Positions 24,190 to 35,729 are shown, counted from the first letter of the stretch. The stretch is DNA of 64,000 nucleotides from Chrysaora quinquecirrha (GCA_014526335.1 JACTAT010000030.1:1255421-1319420); one strand, 5' to 3'. Notes: generated from the sequence alone by a model not told the origin. Translations and numbers: made by a program.

Positions 24190-25346
24190 GGTAAGTTTCT
24201 CCCAATAATCTTCGCAATACCCACCGGCAAGAAAACGTAGAAATGCAAAACTCAAAAACCGACCCATATTTAGAGAATTTCAGGTGAAAAATATATCCAT
24301 TTTTGCGGCATGTCCAGTATAACTACACAATGAAGTACTGTTCCCGGTGACAGGCTTCTTGTTGTTAAAATGTAGCATTGTCGTCAATTTCTGCTGCACC
24401 ATCAGCATCCGGCCAGGGTTACTTCATTGCTTCAAACACTAGATGTACCATCCAGCTTCCAAAAAAATTCTACATATTTGTAGCGATTGCTATCTCCAAT
24501 ATGTATATTTGTACCAATTTAAACACCATTTGACAACTGAGACAACAGTAAATATGGTGCGAGGCTTTTGCGCTAATCAATAAAACGCATTTCGCCGATT
24601 CATACAATTGTATTCACTCTAAATACAAAAGGCACAGCCAAAAGTATTTTATGATCATATAACCCATCTGTAGAGATGAATAAACAAATATGTAGGGAAA
24701 TTTTCGCTGAAAAAAGGCACGCCTAGTGTATTGAAAAATGCAAGTCTTGGTATATGTAAACGCAACAAGTTTTCAAATATGTCAAGTTTGTCGAGCAGCT
24801 TTTGCTCGGTGACAAGCAAAATGTTTTCTTGAAGGTCTCAAGGTCATGAACTTTTATGCTTCCAAGCTTGCGCCGAAATAAACGCCAGCTTCGCCGAAAC
24901 TTTCTAAGATGTGTTGTGACATAGTACCTATTCCCAAGATAATTTGCTCCAGGAAAGTCGATAGTCAAGTTGAAATAAAAGCACACTAGCATAGAATTCT
25001 AATCGTGTAAGCAAAATTACCGTTGCAAATCAATAGAAATCATATATCAATCCATATCAATCAAGCAATTTTACGGAAACCTTTCACTCAGGACAGAGGA
25101 AAGTTGCAAGCAAGAAAAGTAGATAATTTGCTTTTCGGAAAACACAATATATGATTGAAAATCACAAAAAATAAACAATTTAAAATTAAGTTTGATGAAT
25201 TTACGAATAAAACAAATAAAGCTTTACCAAGTTTAAGTGAGGTAGTGACGTAGGGATTAGTCTCGTACAATATATGAAGAGTTGACAAAGCTTGAATAAT
25301 AGTGTGCATGGTGTATATATATAAAGGAATTGTCAATGAAAAGTTG
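24190..25346. other. Stretch downstream of the minus trefoil gene
   Basis: AT-rich sequence with no recognised gene. It would include the 3' untranslated region of the minus-strand trefoil gene. Confidence 0.4.
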
Positions 25347-27854
25347 TTATTCATTTTCAGGAATTTGGCTGAGACGCGACGATCCGTTCATGTAACTACT
25401 ACCTTTCCACAATCCGGTTGTTTCAAGGACTTTCTTGTTGCGCGTTGTGACCTGAATGGTACATGGACAGCGGTAAAAAATTTGCTCTAATTTGTATGAA
25501 TAGACTGCTGTCTTTCCAGGTGATATTTTGAACTTTGACGAAGAATTCACTTTATGTGTTTCATCAGATGGTGCAGTAGAGTTAGGGAAACTACTTGAAG
25601 TTATTATGAAATCTCCAGTATCTGCAGACTTTGCAGGGTACCCTGTGAAAAAAATACATGCTCAGTTGAATTAAATGCGCCAAAAATACAGATTAAGCTG
25701 CCTCATCTTGTATAATGGGCGCAAATTAGAAATGAAGCTCCATCTTTAGTCCTCTAAACTTTTTCGAAATTTCACGCTTTTTTATTATAAAGAACATAGC
25801 TCAAAACCTATAGTTAGTTCTTTATTTTCGGACCTCTTCTAATTAAATTATAGTACCAAAAGTTCCGTAATAGTTCCTTGATTTCATCTGCGTCCTGACT
25901 ATAATATAGAGACATTTATATGTAAGCAAACCTGGAATCTACTCAATGAATCAATTAATACATGCGTGACATACAGTTTATGTCAGTTTTGACCGTAAAT
26001 GAATGGAACTGGAATCCTAATTCTTGATCGTTGCAGTGATAGAAATATTTGAAATTGAAAAGTCTAGTAAAGCTCTTTCGTGCCTTCTGCATTAAAAGAG
26101 GATCTTATAAAAAAGGCGTGTATATGAAATGCGATAGGAAGTAAATAGGAAGACTTCTTGAGATTTCTAACCGCAAATGCCAACCATCCTACTTGCAGGA
26201 GCAAATAATAAAAAAATAATGATGAATAATTACCTCCAAGGTAATCCCCAGCATAAGTGAATCCATCAAATTGGAAGCCTTCTTCTTTTGGATATTCCTT
26301 TTGAAAGGAGAACTCCTCAGGCTTTTCCTCATCAACTGATTCGTTCTTGAACTCTTTTTCAGTATCTTCAAGAAGTGTTGCGACTGTTTCGATTTTTTCA
26401 AGCTGATACTCTATTTTTGCTTCTTTTGCTTTCTAAAAAAAGGCCAGCAATGTTAAAAGGCTTCTGAAATTAAAAAATCTTGATGCGACCATGACTAACT
26501 TCTCGTACAATTTTTCTCCACCAAATTTGATGAATCATTTAATAGCAAATGATTTAAATGAATAATGAAAAACACTCGAAGTTATGATGGAAAAGAAATT
26601 AAATGCAATTAAAATACAAAGAGAAACATCTTGTGTGAAAAAATCTTGTCGTTACACAGGGCTAAAGTTTGAATGAAGGCTTTGGAAAAGTTTGGGTCCA
26701 TCAAAACTGTTTACTGCATCCATACGTCTTACTAAAATGGAACCCAAAACACCGCCAAAACAACCAATAACCAGATCAAAACCATCCAAAAACAACACCT
26801 TTGCTGGGATTTCAATTGCTTAATGGGTCAAGTTTGATATTTTGAGATAAGAAACACATGCTCATGACAAAGCAAACCTTACCAAAAGGTATATTCTTTG
26901 ACAAAGCATGTCATCAAATTGTATCTAGGCAAGTTATGCGACATAATTTTATCCTTTAAAGATTTTGTTTGTTAGAGAGAATAACTTTATAATGTTGAAC
27001 AAGATCTAGAAGCACATATTCTATCAATTAGATGTCTTCTAGTCAACTTGCCCCAACTTGCCCCACCTCCAACTTGCCCCACTTTTTGAGCCATCCTTTC
27101 TCTTAGAGCTTCTTTCTCGTAGGCATTATGTGATAGTTTCTGTGATTTGATGTTCGATACCCTTTAGACCCAAAGCACCAGGGGCCCTTTCCAGTTTTTG
27201 TGATGATGCGAACACCATGCATTGTGCCAATATTTGCTGTGCTCAGAGTGGCTCTGTAGTTATAAGTAAGTACATGTACACACAAACAAAAATACATATC
27301 TACAAACAGTCTTGGTGATACATGTAGATAATTTTGCTATCATACCTTTTGAAGAACAAATTGGAAAACATCTGTCTGGTCATCATGTTTATCTGCATTT
27401 GCATGTACAACAAAATTTGGTGGAATTCCTGCTGAAGAGCTTGAAACAAAAAAGCAGTTCAAATTGTTTTTTATCTTGTAGCAACCAGTATTCCCAACAG
27501 GTTCAAAAGTAATTTCAAATCTGCTCACATCATCATGATCTTCAGGAACTCCATGTACACCATGAACACCATCCCCAGAAACATAAACATACTTTTCAGT
27601 ATGAACATTATATAAGTAGTAGCAATCTTTCCCATCAACCTTTTTCAGCTTGAAGAAATTTCTAAAAGATTCACGGCTTTCTCTGACTTCAACTTTTGTA
27701 TGCATCTTGTCAGTGAAAGCTGGATCTTTAGACATGAAAAGGTATTGACCTTTTATTGGTGAGAAAATAAGGAATTCTTCATCAGCTGTTGCAAACAAAC
27801 AAGGATTGATACCAATGACATTACTGTTTCTATCCAACTGCAATCCATCATTAC
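25347..27854 (-). CDS. Beta-trefoil + aerolysin-like protein, minus-strand copy
   Basis: Paralogue of the gene at 12927-15347, in convergent orientation. Exons: 27346-27854, 26234-26432, 25347-25642 (TAA at the end). Splice phases equal those of the plus copy and all frames are open. The trefoil exon differs at only about 7 of 170 residues. The second exon is clearly related but diverged (FTYAGDYLGG against FTYFGDYIGG). The last exon keeps only about 40% identity while retaining the N-S-S strand, the ISPGK turn and the TIQVTT strand. The introns do not align beyond about 45 bp upstream of the trefoil exon. The 5' exon was not found and its expected place holds a retroelement tail, so expression of a full-length product is uncertain. 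Confidence 0.55.
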
Positions 27855-28199
27855 CTACCAGGTAAAATGAAATTAAGTTATGCAAGCTGTTGGTTCTAGG
27901 GTGTTGTTTTCAATTGTTTCCCAAAACATGACCTTACTTCTAGACTAATAAGGTGCTTTAAAAAAGTTATGGTACAAAAACACAGCTGGTTCAAAAAAAC
28001 TTCAAGTCCCTCCAAAGATAGGTGCAATTTCCCTTCACGCCAAGCCAGGATGTGAACCACAAAACTAATATGCTATGAATAGTTTAACTGTTGGACTGTA
28101 AGAAACAGGGTAGTGATTGGTAAAATTATACATCTGTATTTCAGAATTCTTGGCTTGGCAGCACTCTTGGCAGTAAGAAGAACTGAAAATTTTTCTTCT

Positions 28200-28330
28200 A
28201 GTAAGAGTTTCATTTCATTTCATTTTTTATTTTTTTTCATTTTAAAATATTTATACACAATGTCCCTTCAGCAGTTAGCTGAATAGTGATTTTCGGCTTC
28301 ACGGCCTGAACGCCTTGGCCCTAAAATGAA
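28200..28330 (-). mobile_element. LINE or SINE 3' tail
   Basis: On the minus strand the sequence ends GGCCAAGGCGTTCAGGCCGTG and then runs into A-rich tail words (ATGAAATGAAATGAAA). It is similar in style to the LINE 3' end at 44170-44200 (GGCCTCTTGGCCTGAATACC). It lies exactly where the minus trefoil gene would have its upstream exon. Confidence 0.45.
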
Positions 28331-28559
28331 GTAGGAAAAGTAACCAAACGATCAAGAGAACAAGAGCAACTGGGTAAATGTCAATTGACAAGCTGCGAGT
28401 AATGTTACTCTAGTAATGTTAATCAGTAGCATCTTAGCCATTTATTTGACGACAGATTGCGGCTTTGAGCTGATTTTTTACAGTTTTTGCAGCTTCTTGA
28501 TCCCTACAATAGGCCCCCCAAGACAACCTAAAATTATAAAGGATGCTGCTCTACCAGCA

Positions 28560-28975
28560 AATGTCGTAGCAGTCTAGTCTGGGGTGTGTTGTGTTGGGTG
28601 TTGTCGTTTGTTGTTTGTTGTTCTCATTGGATGGATGCAGATTTATGTAGTTCCGTTAATAAAAAAGGTTTTGTGTTGTGTCTATCTATCTATTATATTC
28701 TTGTTGCGGTCGGTGCTTCATTTTCGCAGTATTCAATGATTTCAACGTAGTAGTAGCAAATAACTAGGCCGTACACAGTCTCCAGGGAACACAGAGGGCC
28801 ACACCCAGTACTATGCACTAAGTAGGCCTGAACAAGCTTCTGTTCACTTAGGCCTATATCACGAAGCATGCAATCAATAAAGTCAAGAGACTCGACTATC
28901 GTAATAGTAGTTAACATTCTTATTATGGTACCTGATGAAGAATTGTGCTCCATTCTGATCAAAATTTAATTTTCT
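28560..28975 (-). repeat. Upstream flank of minus trefoil gene, inverted duplicate
   Basis: Reverse-complement counterpart of 12014-12490, with the same order of short matching blocks. It marks the outer limit of the inverted gene duplication on this side. Confidence 0.6.
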
Positions 28976-30145
28976 CTCTTCCTTCAGCTTCCGTTCCGCG
29001 TCACTGCGTCTTGATCTTGACTTGGCTCACTGCTCACATCCTGTTTGGGCAATATTGCGCAGGCGCAATCTCAGGTCCTACACTGCCCTTTGACCTGGTC
29101 AAAGAAGGATGACCCTGCGACCCTAGTGTTACACTGTGTTTATTCCTAATTCTTTTTTGAAAGCCTTTTTTCGGATTGTGTTTTTAGAAGCCTTTCTTCT
29201 GAAAACCGCAGGTTTTGGAGCTCTCCAAAACCTGTCATCAAAAGCGTGTAAGAGGACAAGAGGTTGAGAACGTTAAGAAAATTCCGATCTTTCGTATTGT
29301 CCATGCCAAACATTGTATTGTTTATGCGCACTTTTCTGGAAATTCTCTAGAAAAAATTATTCGTCTTACAACGCAAGTTGATTGTCACCGCACTTTGACT
29401 CCGCATATAGGCACGTCAGTGCATTTTCAGGAGAGGTGCGTTGTCAGAACGGGTAGATAACCACCGGACCTCCATTGCGGGAGCGCTCAGGTCGATTGTG
29501 ACTAACGGGGATAATTTAACAACTAATCACAATCTTTTACCTTGGAACTAATTGCCTTAAGCACTTTTTCAACCCTTCAGTTTCGAATAATTGTTTCCGA
29601 AAAATCGCCAGTCAGGAGTCGGTAACTATTTTTGGCCTGGGCAATTGTTACGTACACTAAACATGTTTATAAATTTTATGTTTTAGAACTGGTTTTAGTT
29701 TCATAGAAATATTGACATTTCTTTTATAGGGTAACACTCAAATCTTCGTATTCAGCTTGACTGTTTTCTATTTTTTTTTACTGATCTAATTTTTTGCTGC
29801 GGTTACGACCATGCCCCCCCCCCTAACCTAATCTTTTTTCTTGAAAGCATTCAGCATAACTCAAGAAGGCACTCCTCTAGAGGGCAACCTGATAAATGAA
29901 AATATTGAAAATAATGTTCAGCAACAGACTCTGATGGGTTTTGACTAACTATGCTCTAAAAACCGCATATTTGCTTCAGCCAATGTAAATTGCTGACTCC
30001 CACATGTGGACGAGACTGAACTCTTGCTAAAGTAAAGTAGATCAAAATTTTATTGATTCAAAGCAGGTAATTGACCCTTAAATTTGACAAATAGAGGAAG
30101 AAATGCAATCTACGTTTACATTAGATTTTTTGCAAAAATAGACAC
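28976..30145. other. Intergenic stretch with a small palindrome
   Basis: No gene was recognised. A 26-bp near-perfect palindrome lies at 29209-29234 (CAGGTTTTGGAG, two bases, then its complement). Its origin is unknown. Confidence 0.4.
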
Positions 30146-30149
30146 TTAA

Positions 30150-30608
30150 CCCTAATCCTACCGGGCTTTTGGTTTCCACCCCCCTCCATAAATTGCTGTC
30201 CAGTAGAGCTAGAGCAACCAAACTTGGCACAGGCATTGGCCAATGTATTAGGAGTAATGTTGGTATCGAAAATCGACCTTCCTTAATATCAATAGAAATC
30301 ACGGAAATTTCTTTACATTTTGTTGCTAGTAACTATTTTCTCTTACCTTGCAAAGATTCTGTCAATTCTGATAAGATTTACTGGTAGAAATTGGCATTTA
30401 TATGTGGTTTTGTCATGACCGCTTTCCATATAAGGCAATGTCACGTGACCCATTGTTATTATTTTGGGAATTTTTTTGTTTCACATTGTAGCTTATACAT
30501 ATAGGCTTAAAGTCAGCCTGGTTTGGAAGCTTACATCCATCACATAATAAAACAGTTTCAAGAAAAGCTTGAGGGGGGTGGATTCCACCCCCCTCGGTAG
30601 GATTAGGG
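30150..30608. mobile_element. 459-bp piggyBac-type MITE
   Basis: Terminal inverted repeats CCCTAATCCTACCG are flanked on both sides by TTAA (30146-30149 and 30609-30612), the target site of piggyBac transposons. Subterminal C-rich and G-rich blocks (CCACCCCCCTC) are also inverted. There is no transposase. An open frame inside (30078-30302, minus) shows no domain. Confidence 0.8.
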
Positions 30609-30833
30609 TTAACGTGTAACAGAAATTCGTTCAACTCAAAATTCTGGGAAAAGAATCTCAAGACGTAAAGAAATTCATTTTCGAGGCTATATTTGTAATT
30701 GTCGAGTACTACTGAAAGTTTCTTAACCAATACTGATTTCAGTACTGAGTTTCTTATAAACGAGTTTTTATAATATAAAAAAGTGTAGCTTATATGATGC
30801 TTCTGCTCTTCCGTTTGGCAGAGAACTCGGTTG

Positions 30834-30965
30834 GGTCATTTTGGCCTAAAGTGCATCTCTTTTAAAGGTACAAAATTGTGGAATGACCTTTCAGTTGTAA
30901 TCAAATCATCAAAAACTTGCGAAATATTCAAAATAAGTATGCGCAAATACAACAGCAAATTGTGA
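30834..30965 (+). pseudogene. LINE reverse-transcriptase C-terminal remnant
   Basis: Reads GLKCISFKGTKLWNDLS and then an IKSSKTCEIFK segment to a stop, the typical end of the reverse-transcriptase protein in CR1/L2/RTE-like elements. Only about 43 codons remain and no start is present. Confidence 0.6.
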
Positions 30966-31027
30966 TCCTCTTTCTCATGCTCTAAGTATCGTTTCTTTAT
31001 TACTTTACTGTATTATTAGTTTACAAT

Positions 31028-31833
31028 CAGGGCCGTAGCTACGGGGGGTGTGGGGGTGTGACATCCCCCAGGCAAGTCGTCCATCAGCAAATTTGAGAAG
31101 AACGGAATTTTTCGGCAATGGTAACTAAGGGCGAGAAATGTTGCAAATCAAAAGAAACAAAATAAACGTGTCGGCAAATGTCGGGAAAGCGTTCAGCACA
31201 TAGCTTGCCGACGAATACTAGCATCCACTTTCCACAGCTGCCGACATGTTAGGTATCAATAACAGATAGGGGGTTGCTAACTGCGAGCAAATGCCGAGAG
31301 AAAGTGTTTCCTTACCAGGAGCTAATCGTATCTGTACATGCCAGTTTGCCAGCCATAACAGATACAAGCGCGCAGCAGCAAACAGGATGGAGATACAACA
31401 CATGGGGTCGCCAAGACTGCCTATGTCTAAAATTAGAGGTTTAGTCCTATTTCAAACTGTAAAGCGCTCTAGAGTCAATATCAAACTAGTCTCAAATTAT
31501 ACAGTGTATACAAGAATCAAACTGGCAAATGATTACAATGTTGCTGTTCAACAGCTGAAAAGGTTGTGTTTCACGGCATTTTAGAGTTTAGATTTTCAAA
31601 ATTTGCCCCCGGACACCTCTTGCATGTGTGTCCCCCATCTCTATATGATGTTCTATGATTCAAGCATAACATTCCTGGCCTGACGGTTGCGTGCAAAGCA
31701 TGTGAAGCAAAAAGAAATTCGCTAAGGAAAGAGCAACAGCCAAGCTACACCCATCTCTAAAAAGCCACGCCCATTTTGTCAGCAAAATGCCGAGCTACAC
31801 CCCCCTAGTCGTTGAGTCCTAGCGATGGCTCTG
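31028..31833. mobile_element. 806-bp hAT-type non-autonomous element
   Basis: Left end CAGGGCCGTAGCTACGGGG and right end TCCTAGCGATGGCTCTG form imperfect inverted repeats of the CAGGGC type common in hAT elements. They are flanked by identical 8-bp duplications TTTACAAT (31020-31027 and 31834-31841). No transposase was seen inside. Confidence 0.75.
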
Positions 31834-32347
31834 TTTACAATTGCAGAAAGTTTTTCGTTAATAAACTTAAGGAATTGGTATGGTTCTTTTTTCTTACAGA
31901 AATTTATTTATTTTTATGGTTTTGTTTAAAGTGAAGTAGGCCTATATAAACCCACGACACACTGTACGTCACGTGGTCACTGTGCCTAAAGAGTAAAAAT
32001 GAAGTGAAATGAAATAAATTCTGTATAGCGTAGGAACTGTTTGGTCTGGAACGAAGGGACCGAAAGGGTCCAGTAAAAGCTCTCGTGGTCTGCGCATCAT
32101 TAGATATCAATGTTATCAAACTTGACATCACTTTACAATAACATTTTGAGGTCATTTGTTTGTGTCAATTCCTAATTTTAAGAATTTGAAATGAAACCGT
32201 AAGGCAAGTAGAAACATAAACGCATGCTGTAGTTTTCTTGATCATTTTTATACATAAAAAATCAGTATCAAAGATGTGCAAATGAGACATACATAAAGTG
32301 CTTTAAGATAAAATTATGCACTGTTCAAGAAGCGAAACAAAATGACT

Positions 32348-32748
32348 TTATTTCCCAACGATTCTTCGACGACGGTAGATGAAGCGACGGCGGTAAATTG
32401 AACGGCGACGGTAGATGAAGCGACGGCGGTAGATTGAACGGCGACGATAGATGAAGCGACGGCGGAAGATGCCACGACGGCGGTAAATTGAACGGCGACG
32501 GTAGATGAAGCGACGGCGGAAGATTGAACGGCGACGGTAGATGAAGCGACGGCGGTAGATGCCACGACGGCGGTAGATTGAACGGCGACGGTAGATGAAC
32601 CGACGGCGGTAAATGCCACGGCGGCGGTAATAAAGATTACGGCGTCTTCCGCAATTGACGCAAGTTACTGTACCAGTGAGACGAACAGTGAAGTATCTTC
32701 TGCGTTGGTACCAGTATCTTCTCCGATAATAAATTGGACTTGACTGAG
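32348..32748 (-). CDS. Basic exon of Tyr/Arg hexapeptide repeats
   Basis: Last exon of an unrecognised gene. It follows a good acceptor (CAATTTCCAG on the minus strand) in phase 1 and ends at a TAA that overlaps an AATAAA polyadenylation signal. The protein begins QSSPIYYRRRYWYQRRR, has a CVNC pair, and then about 15 units of six residues, x-I-Y/F-R-R-R with x = F, S, G or Y, ending RRIVGK. Roughly 40% of residues are Arg, so it is extremely cationic. It pairs in phase with the acidic exon at 34559-34672. Acidic pro-part plus cationic end resembles precursors of host-defence peptides such as Hydra arminins, but a structural matrix or nucleic-acid-binding role is equally open. No family was recognised. 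Confidence 0.5.
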
Positions 32749-34052
32749 CTGGAAATTGATACAAGATATTTTAATCGCAATAGTTTAAGGGAGCCTGAAG
32801 CATTTATATGATATTTTTTTCATTTAGGTCATGCAGTGGACACTTAAATGGACGTATATATTTTTATACGGAACCTTTGGCTTGAGTTGAGGCTGAAAGT
32901 TTATTAATCTTTAAAAAAAGAATGAGACAGAAAGTTGCTTTGTTCCTTGTCGTGAAGTATGTTTAAGTATAAATTTTTAAAGCAAATTCTAAACGTGCTT
33001 CTTTTTCTAACTTTAAATATTAATTGAGTTTTTTGGGGGAGTACAGGGGGAGTTCATATGTTAATGTTCGGTTATTTAATTGTACCAACCGTGTTTTTAT
33101 ACAAAAAATTTTTACTCTTAATCTTCTGGCAATTTTCAGCCTTGAGTTCCTTACAAAACTATTCCTTATAAAAAAGTGTAGCTAGACATACAATTTACTT
33201 TCCTATTTAAGATTTATTCAATAAGTCAAACTGAAAGAACCGAATGCTGCATATTAAACAGTCTTAGCAATGGCTGTGATAGTTATTTTTACAGGATTAT
33301 TGGGGGCTGTAGCTCCCTAGTTATGTTGTTCCTTAGTTTTCATTGTATTCATTCTTTTGTTCTCAGAAACATAAAAGCCCCCGGACGGAGGTATTCATTT
33401 AGCCCAAAAGACTATCAGTTCTCATGATAAATGTATAAATAAGGGTATCGATTTCTCAAAATCGGTGTCAACTTTATAATAAACGGTTTTATTCGGTGTT
33501 CTCGCAATTAATTTTCATTGTTCTTCCCACCGAAAGCTGATTTGTGTTTAAAACACAGCGCCAATTCAGCTTTTCTTTCTAATGGTGGATTTTGAGCCGC
33601 ATCTTGGTATAAATGGGTATAATTCTGGGTATAATACCGCCTTAGTTCATTGTTTCGGTCTGTTTCTGACGTTCATACTCTGAGGAGTGTCAGATGGAAA
33701 GGCTTTATGCCCGAAAATGTTTCCACTGTTTATCGCAATTCTGAAGTTTTGTACAACTCAAAAATTATTAACTCATAATGGCACAAACACTGTAAAAATT
33801 GTGACCCACAATTCCGCCAACCTTTTAAAAAAGTTTTACCCATATTTGCTACTAACCAGAATACTACTAATCAGATACGACAAAATCGTCCGATTGTAAT
33901 GCTTTAAAGGCGATCCTTGCTTTGCAGTCCAAAGAGTTGTCAGTTCAAGCTGAACAATCATTTTGTAACTGCTAGCGTTGCTTGCTAATGAATCTGCAAA
34001 AGTTCTCCTAAATAAAGTCCATAATTCCCCATATTTCCTCAAATGGCGGCCA
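32749..34052 (-). other. Intron with a dispersed repeat
   Basis: This lies between the basic exon and the acidic exon of the minus-strand gene. It contains a dispersed repeat at about 33541-33760, whose inverted, diverged copy lies at about 50300-50520 (shared words TCAGCTTTT, GAGCCGCATC, TCGGTCTGTTTCTGACGTTC, ACTCTGAGGAGTGTCAGA). No other gene was seen. Confidence 0.5.
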
Positions 34053-34060
34053 CAATTGCG

Positions 34061-34125
34061 TAGCCTGCGCTCAGACTCAAACTGATCAAATTTGATTTGA
34101 TCAGTTTGAGTCTGAGTGCAGGCTC
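34061..34125. mobile_element. 65-bp hAT-type mini-MITE
   Basis: Hairpin starting TAGCCTGCGCTCAGACTC with arms of about 31 bp, flanked by identical 8-bp duplications CAATTGCG (34053-34060, 34126-34133). Its first 8 bases are the same as in the 47-bp element at 23835, so both belong to one family; the inner arm sequence differs. Confidence 0.85.
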
Positions 34126-34558
34126 CAATTGCGCACCTACTTCTAAGAGTGATACTGATAATTCCGCATTTATCAGAAAAGGTACCCCTAAATAATGGCA
34201 TCTCCCCGTACCTCAAACCTATCAAGCTACCCCCAGGGTATTTCTAAACATTTTCTGAGGGAAGCTCTACACCACTGGGTCATGGTCTGGTCATAGCCGT
34301 CCAACATAGCTAAAAGTAAGTGACACTTCTGCAAAAAAGATCCCAGTCGCACACTGTAAGATACGTTTTTATATAAGTCTGAAGTTATTATCTTATCATA
34401 TCTCCAGATCAAGTCACAGCGAGAAATCTTTCTGCAGGTGCCGAGCTGGTAGCTTGAAAAAAAGAGCGGATAGAAAGACGTCTATCTTATGTCTTCATGT
34501 TTACATCAATATTGGAATATATTCCACAAAGGTTTAGCTATTATCACAAAGTAATTAC

Positions 34559-34672
34559 CTTCCTCGTCATTATCGCCGTCTTTCAAGTTTGCATCTTTCT
34601 CTTCAATGTCGTTCTCCTTCTCCGCAGGAAGATCTTTTTCGTCCGCATCTGCATCCTGCATTTCAGCATTCT
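34559..34672 (-). CDS. Acidic exon A2 of the minus-strand repeat gene
   Basis: 114-bp exon, both borders in phase 1 (acceptor TTCTCAG, donor GTAATT). It encodes 37 mostly Glu, Asp, Lys and Asn residues, including DLPAEKENDIEEKDANL. It is a paralogue of exon A1 (34998-35085); their donor sites and the first bases of the introns also match, so one arose by tandem exon duplication. Third-position differences dominate, which supports coding. Confidence 0.5.
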
Positions 34673-34997
34673 CTGAGAAGGACAATTTGTTATTTTAGAA
34701 GCATGTAATGTAAATGTCGTTTTATCGTTTAAAGAAATCGAAACTTTGTTTAATATGCAAGTTGACTCAGGGCCAACCCTCGTACTCATAGTTGCTTAAA
34801 ACATTGCAGATTTCAGCCAAAAGTTGACTTGCTTGTTTTTTATCAAGATTGAGAACACAACAGAGTTTTTGTTACAAAATAAGTCAAACTTTTATCACTT
34901 TTCTTGGTCAACTATCAGGTAAAGTTAACAAGATTTAATCATACAGAACAAAATGTCTTTGACAAAACGGTGATCATCATTATCAGAAAGTGATTAC

Positions 34998-35085
34998 CTT
35001 CGTCATCATTATCTTCATCATTCAAGTTTGCATCATTTTCTTCAATGTCGTTCTCTTTCTCGGCAGGAAGATCTTCTTCGACCGC
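34998..35085 (-). CDS. Acidic exon A1, cut by the BEL insertion
   Basis: Partial exon. It ends at a GTAATC donor in phase 1 and encodes EEDLPAEKENDIEENDANL followed by an Asp-rich tail, matching exon A2. Its upstream part ends at the 3' LTR of the BEL element. On the far side of that element (41973 onward) the sequence can be read as the missing start of the exon in this frame, but the acceptor that would be needed does not fit the phase, so the original 5' part of the gene is not established. Confidence 0.4.
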
Positions 35086-35089
35086 ATTT

Positions 35090-35657
35090 AGAATAATACC
35101 CGCTTAGGCTCTTCATCTAGCCCAGGTGGGCGAGTAGGTACCAAGATTGAATAGAACACGCCCCACCTAGGGTAGCGGGTGGAAATCTCGTGTAACGAGT
35201 CGAAACAACTTTCTAGTGTAAAATCAGAATAAATATTTGACTTATCTCTATCTCTCACTGTGTGTAGTTCCAGAATGGCCAATTGTGCAGGCCTAATTTA
35301 CATCCAACCAGAATGGCAAAGGGTACTCAGCAATAAAGATGAAGAAATTCAAGTTAAATAATAGCAAATCCAAATTCAACAGCTGTAGTACACGACGATG
35401 ATTAAATATACGATATAATGTTCTTCGACAGTTTCATTAACGAGAGGTAGTTCCGAACGAGAGATTTAATTCGAGAGATTCAAGGTTCACTTCTTTTTTA
35501 CACACAGTAAAATTCACAGTTCTCTTAGTCCAAGACAAAATCGAAAGTTATGTAACATAACGAAATATAATAGTTCTGTCAATCAAGTGACTTCGGCTCC
35601 TGCCCCAGTTCATGCAGCCCGTGCGGCCGCATCCAAATAAACACAAAAATTGTCACA
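35090..35657 (-). repeat. BEL/Pao 3' LTR
   Basis: On the minus strand it starts TGTGACAATTTTTGTG and ends GGGTATTATTCT. It seems identical base for base to the other LTR. Confidence 0.9.
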
Positions 35658-35729
35658 CTCCCCCCTTGACCAGTTGTCCTCACAGTTCTTCATCCGAGTT
35701 TTCCTCCCTGTCAAGCTGGTCAAGAATCT

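Noticed and set aside
24145..24190. Possible first exon on the plus strand (ATG, 15 codons, then a GTAAGT donor)
   Set aside because: No downstream plus-strand exon in this region joins to it, and the nearest gene runs on the other strand.
30150..30170. CCCTAATCC resembling telomere repeat
   Set aside because: Only one copy, and it forms the terminal repeat of a TTAA-flanked element.
32314..32619. Ala/Val/Ser-rich open frame over the basic repeat exon
   Set aside because: It is the alternative frame of the 18-bp repeat; only the Arg/Tyr frame joins in phase to an upstream exon and ends at a polyadenylation signal.
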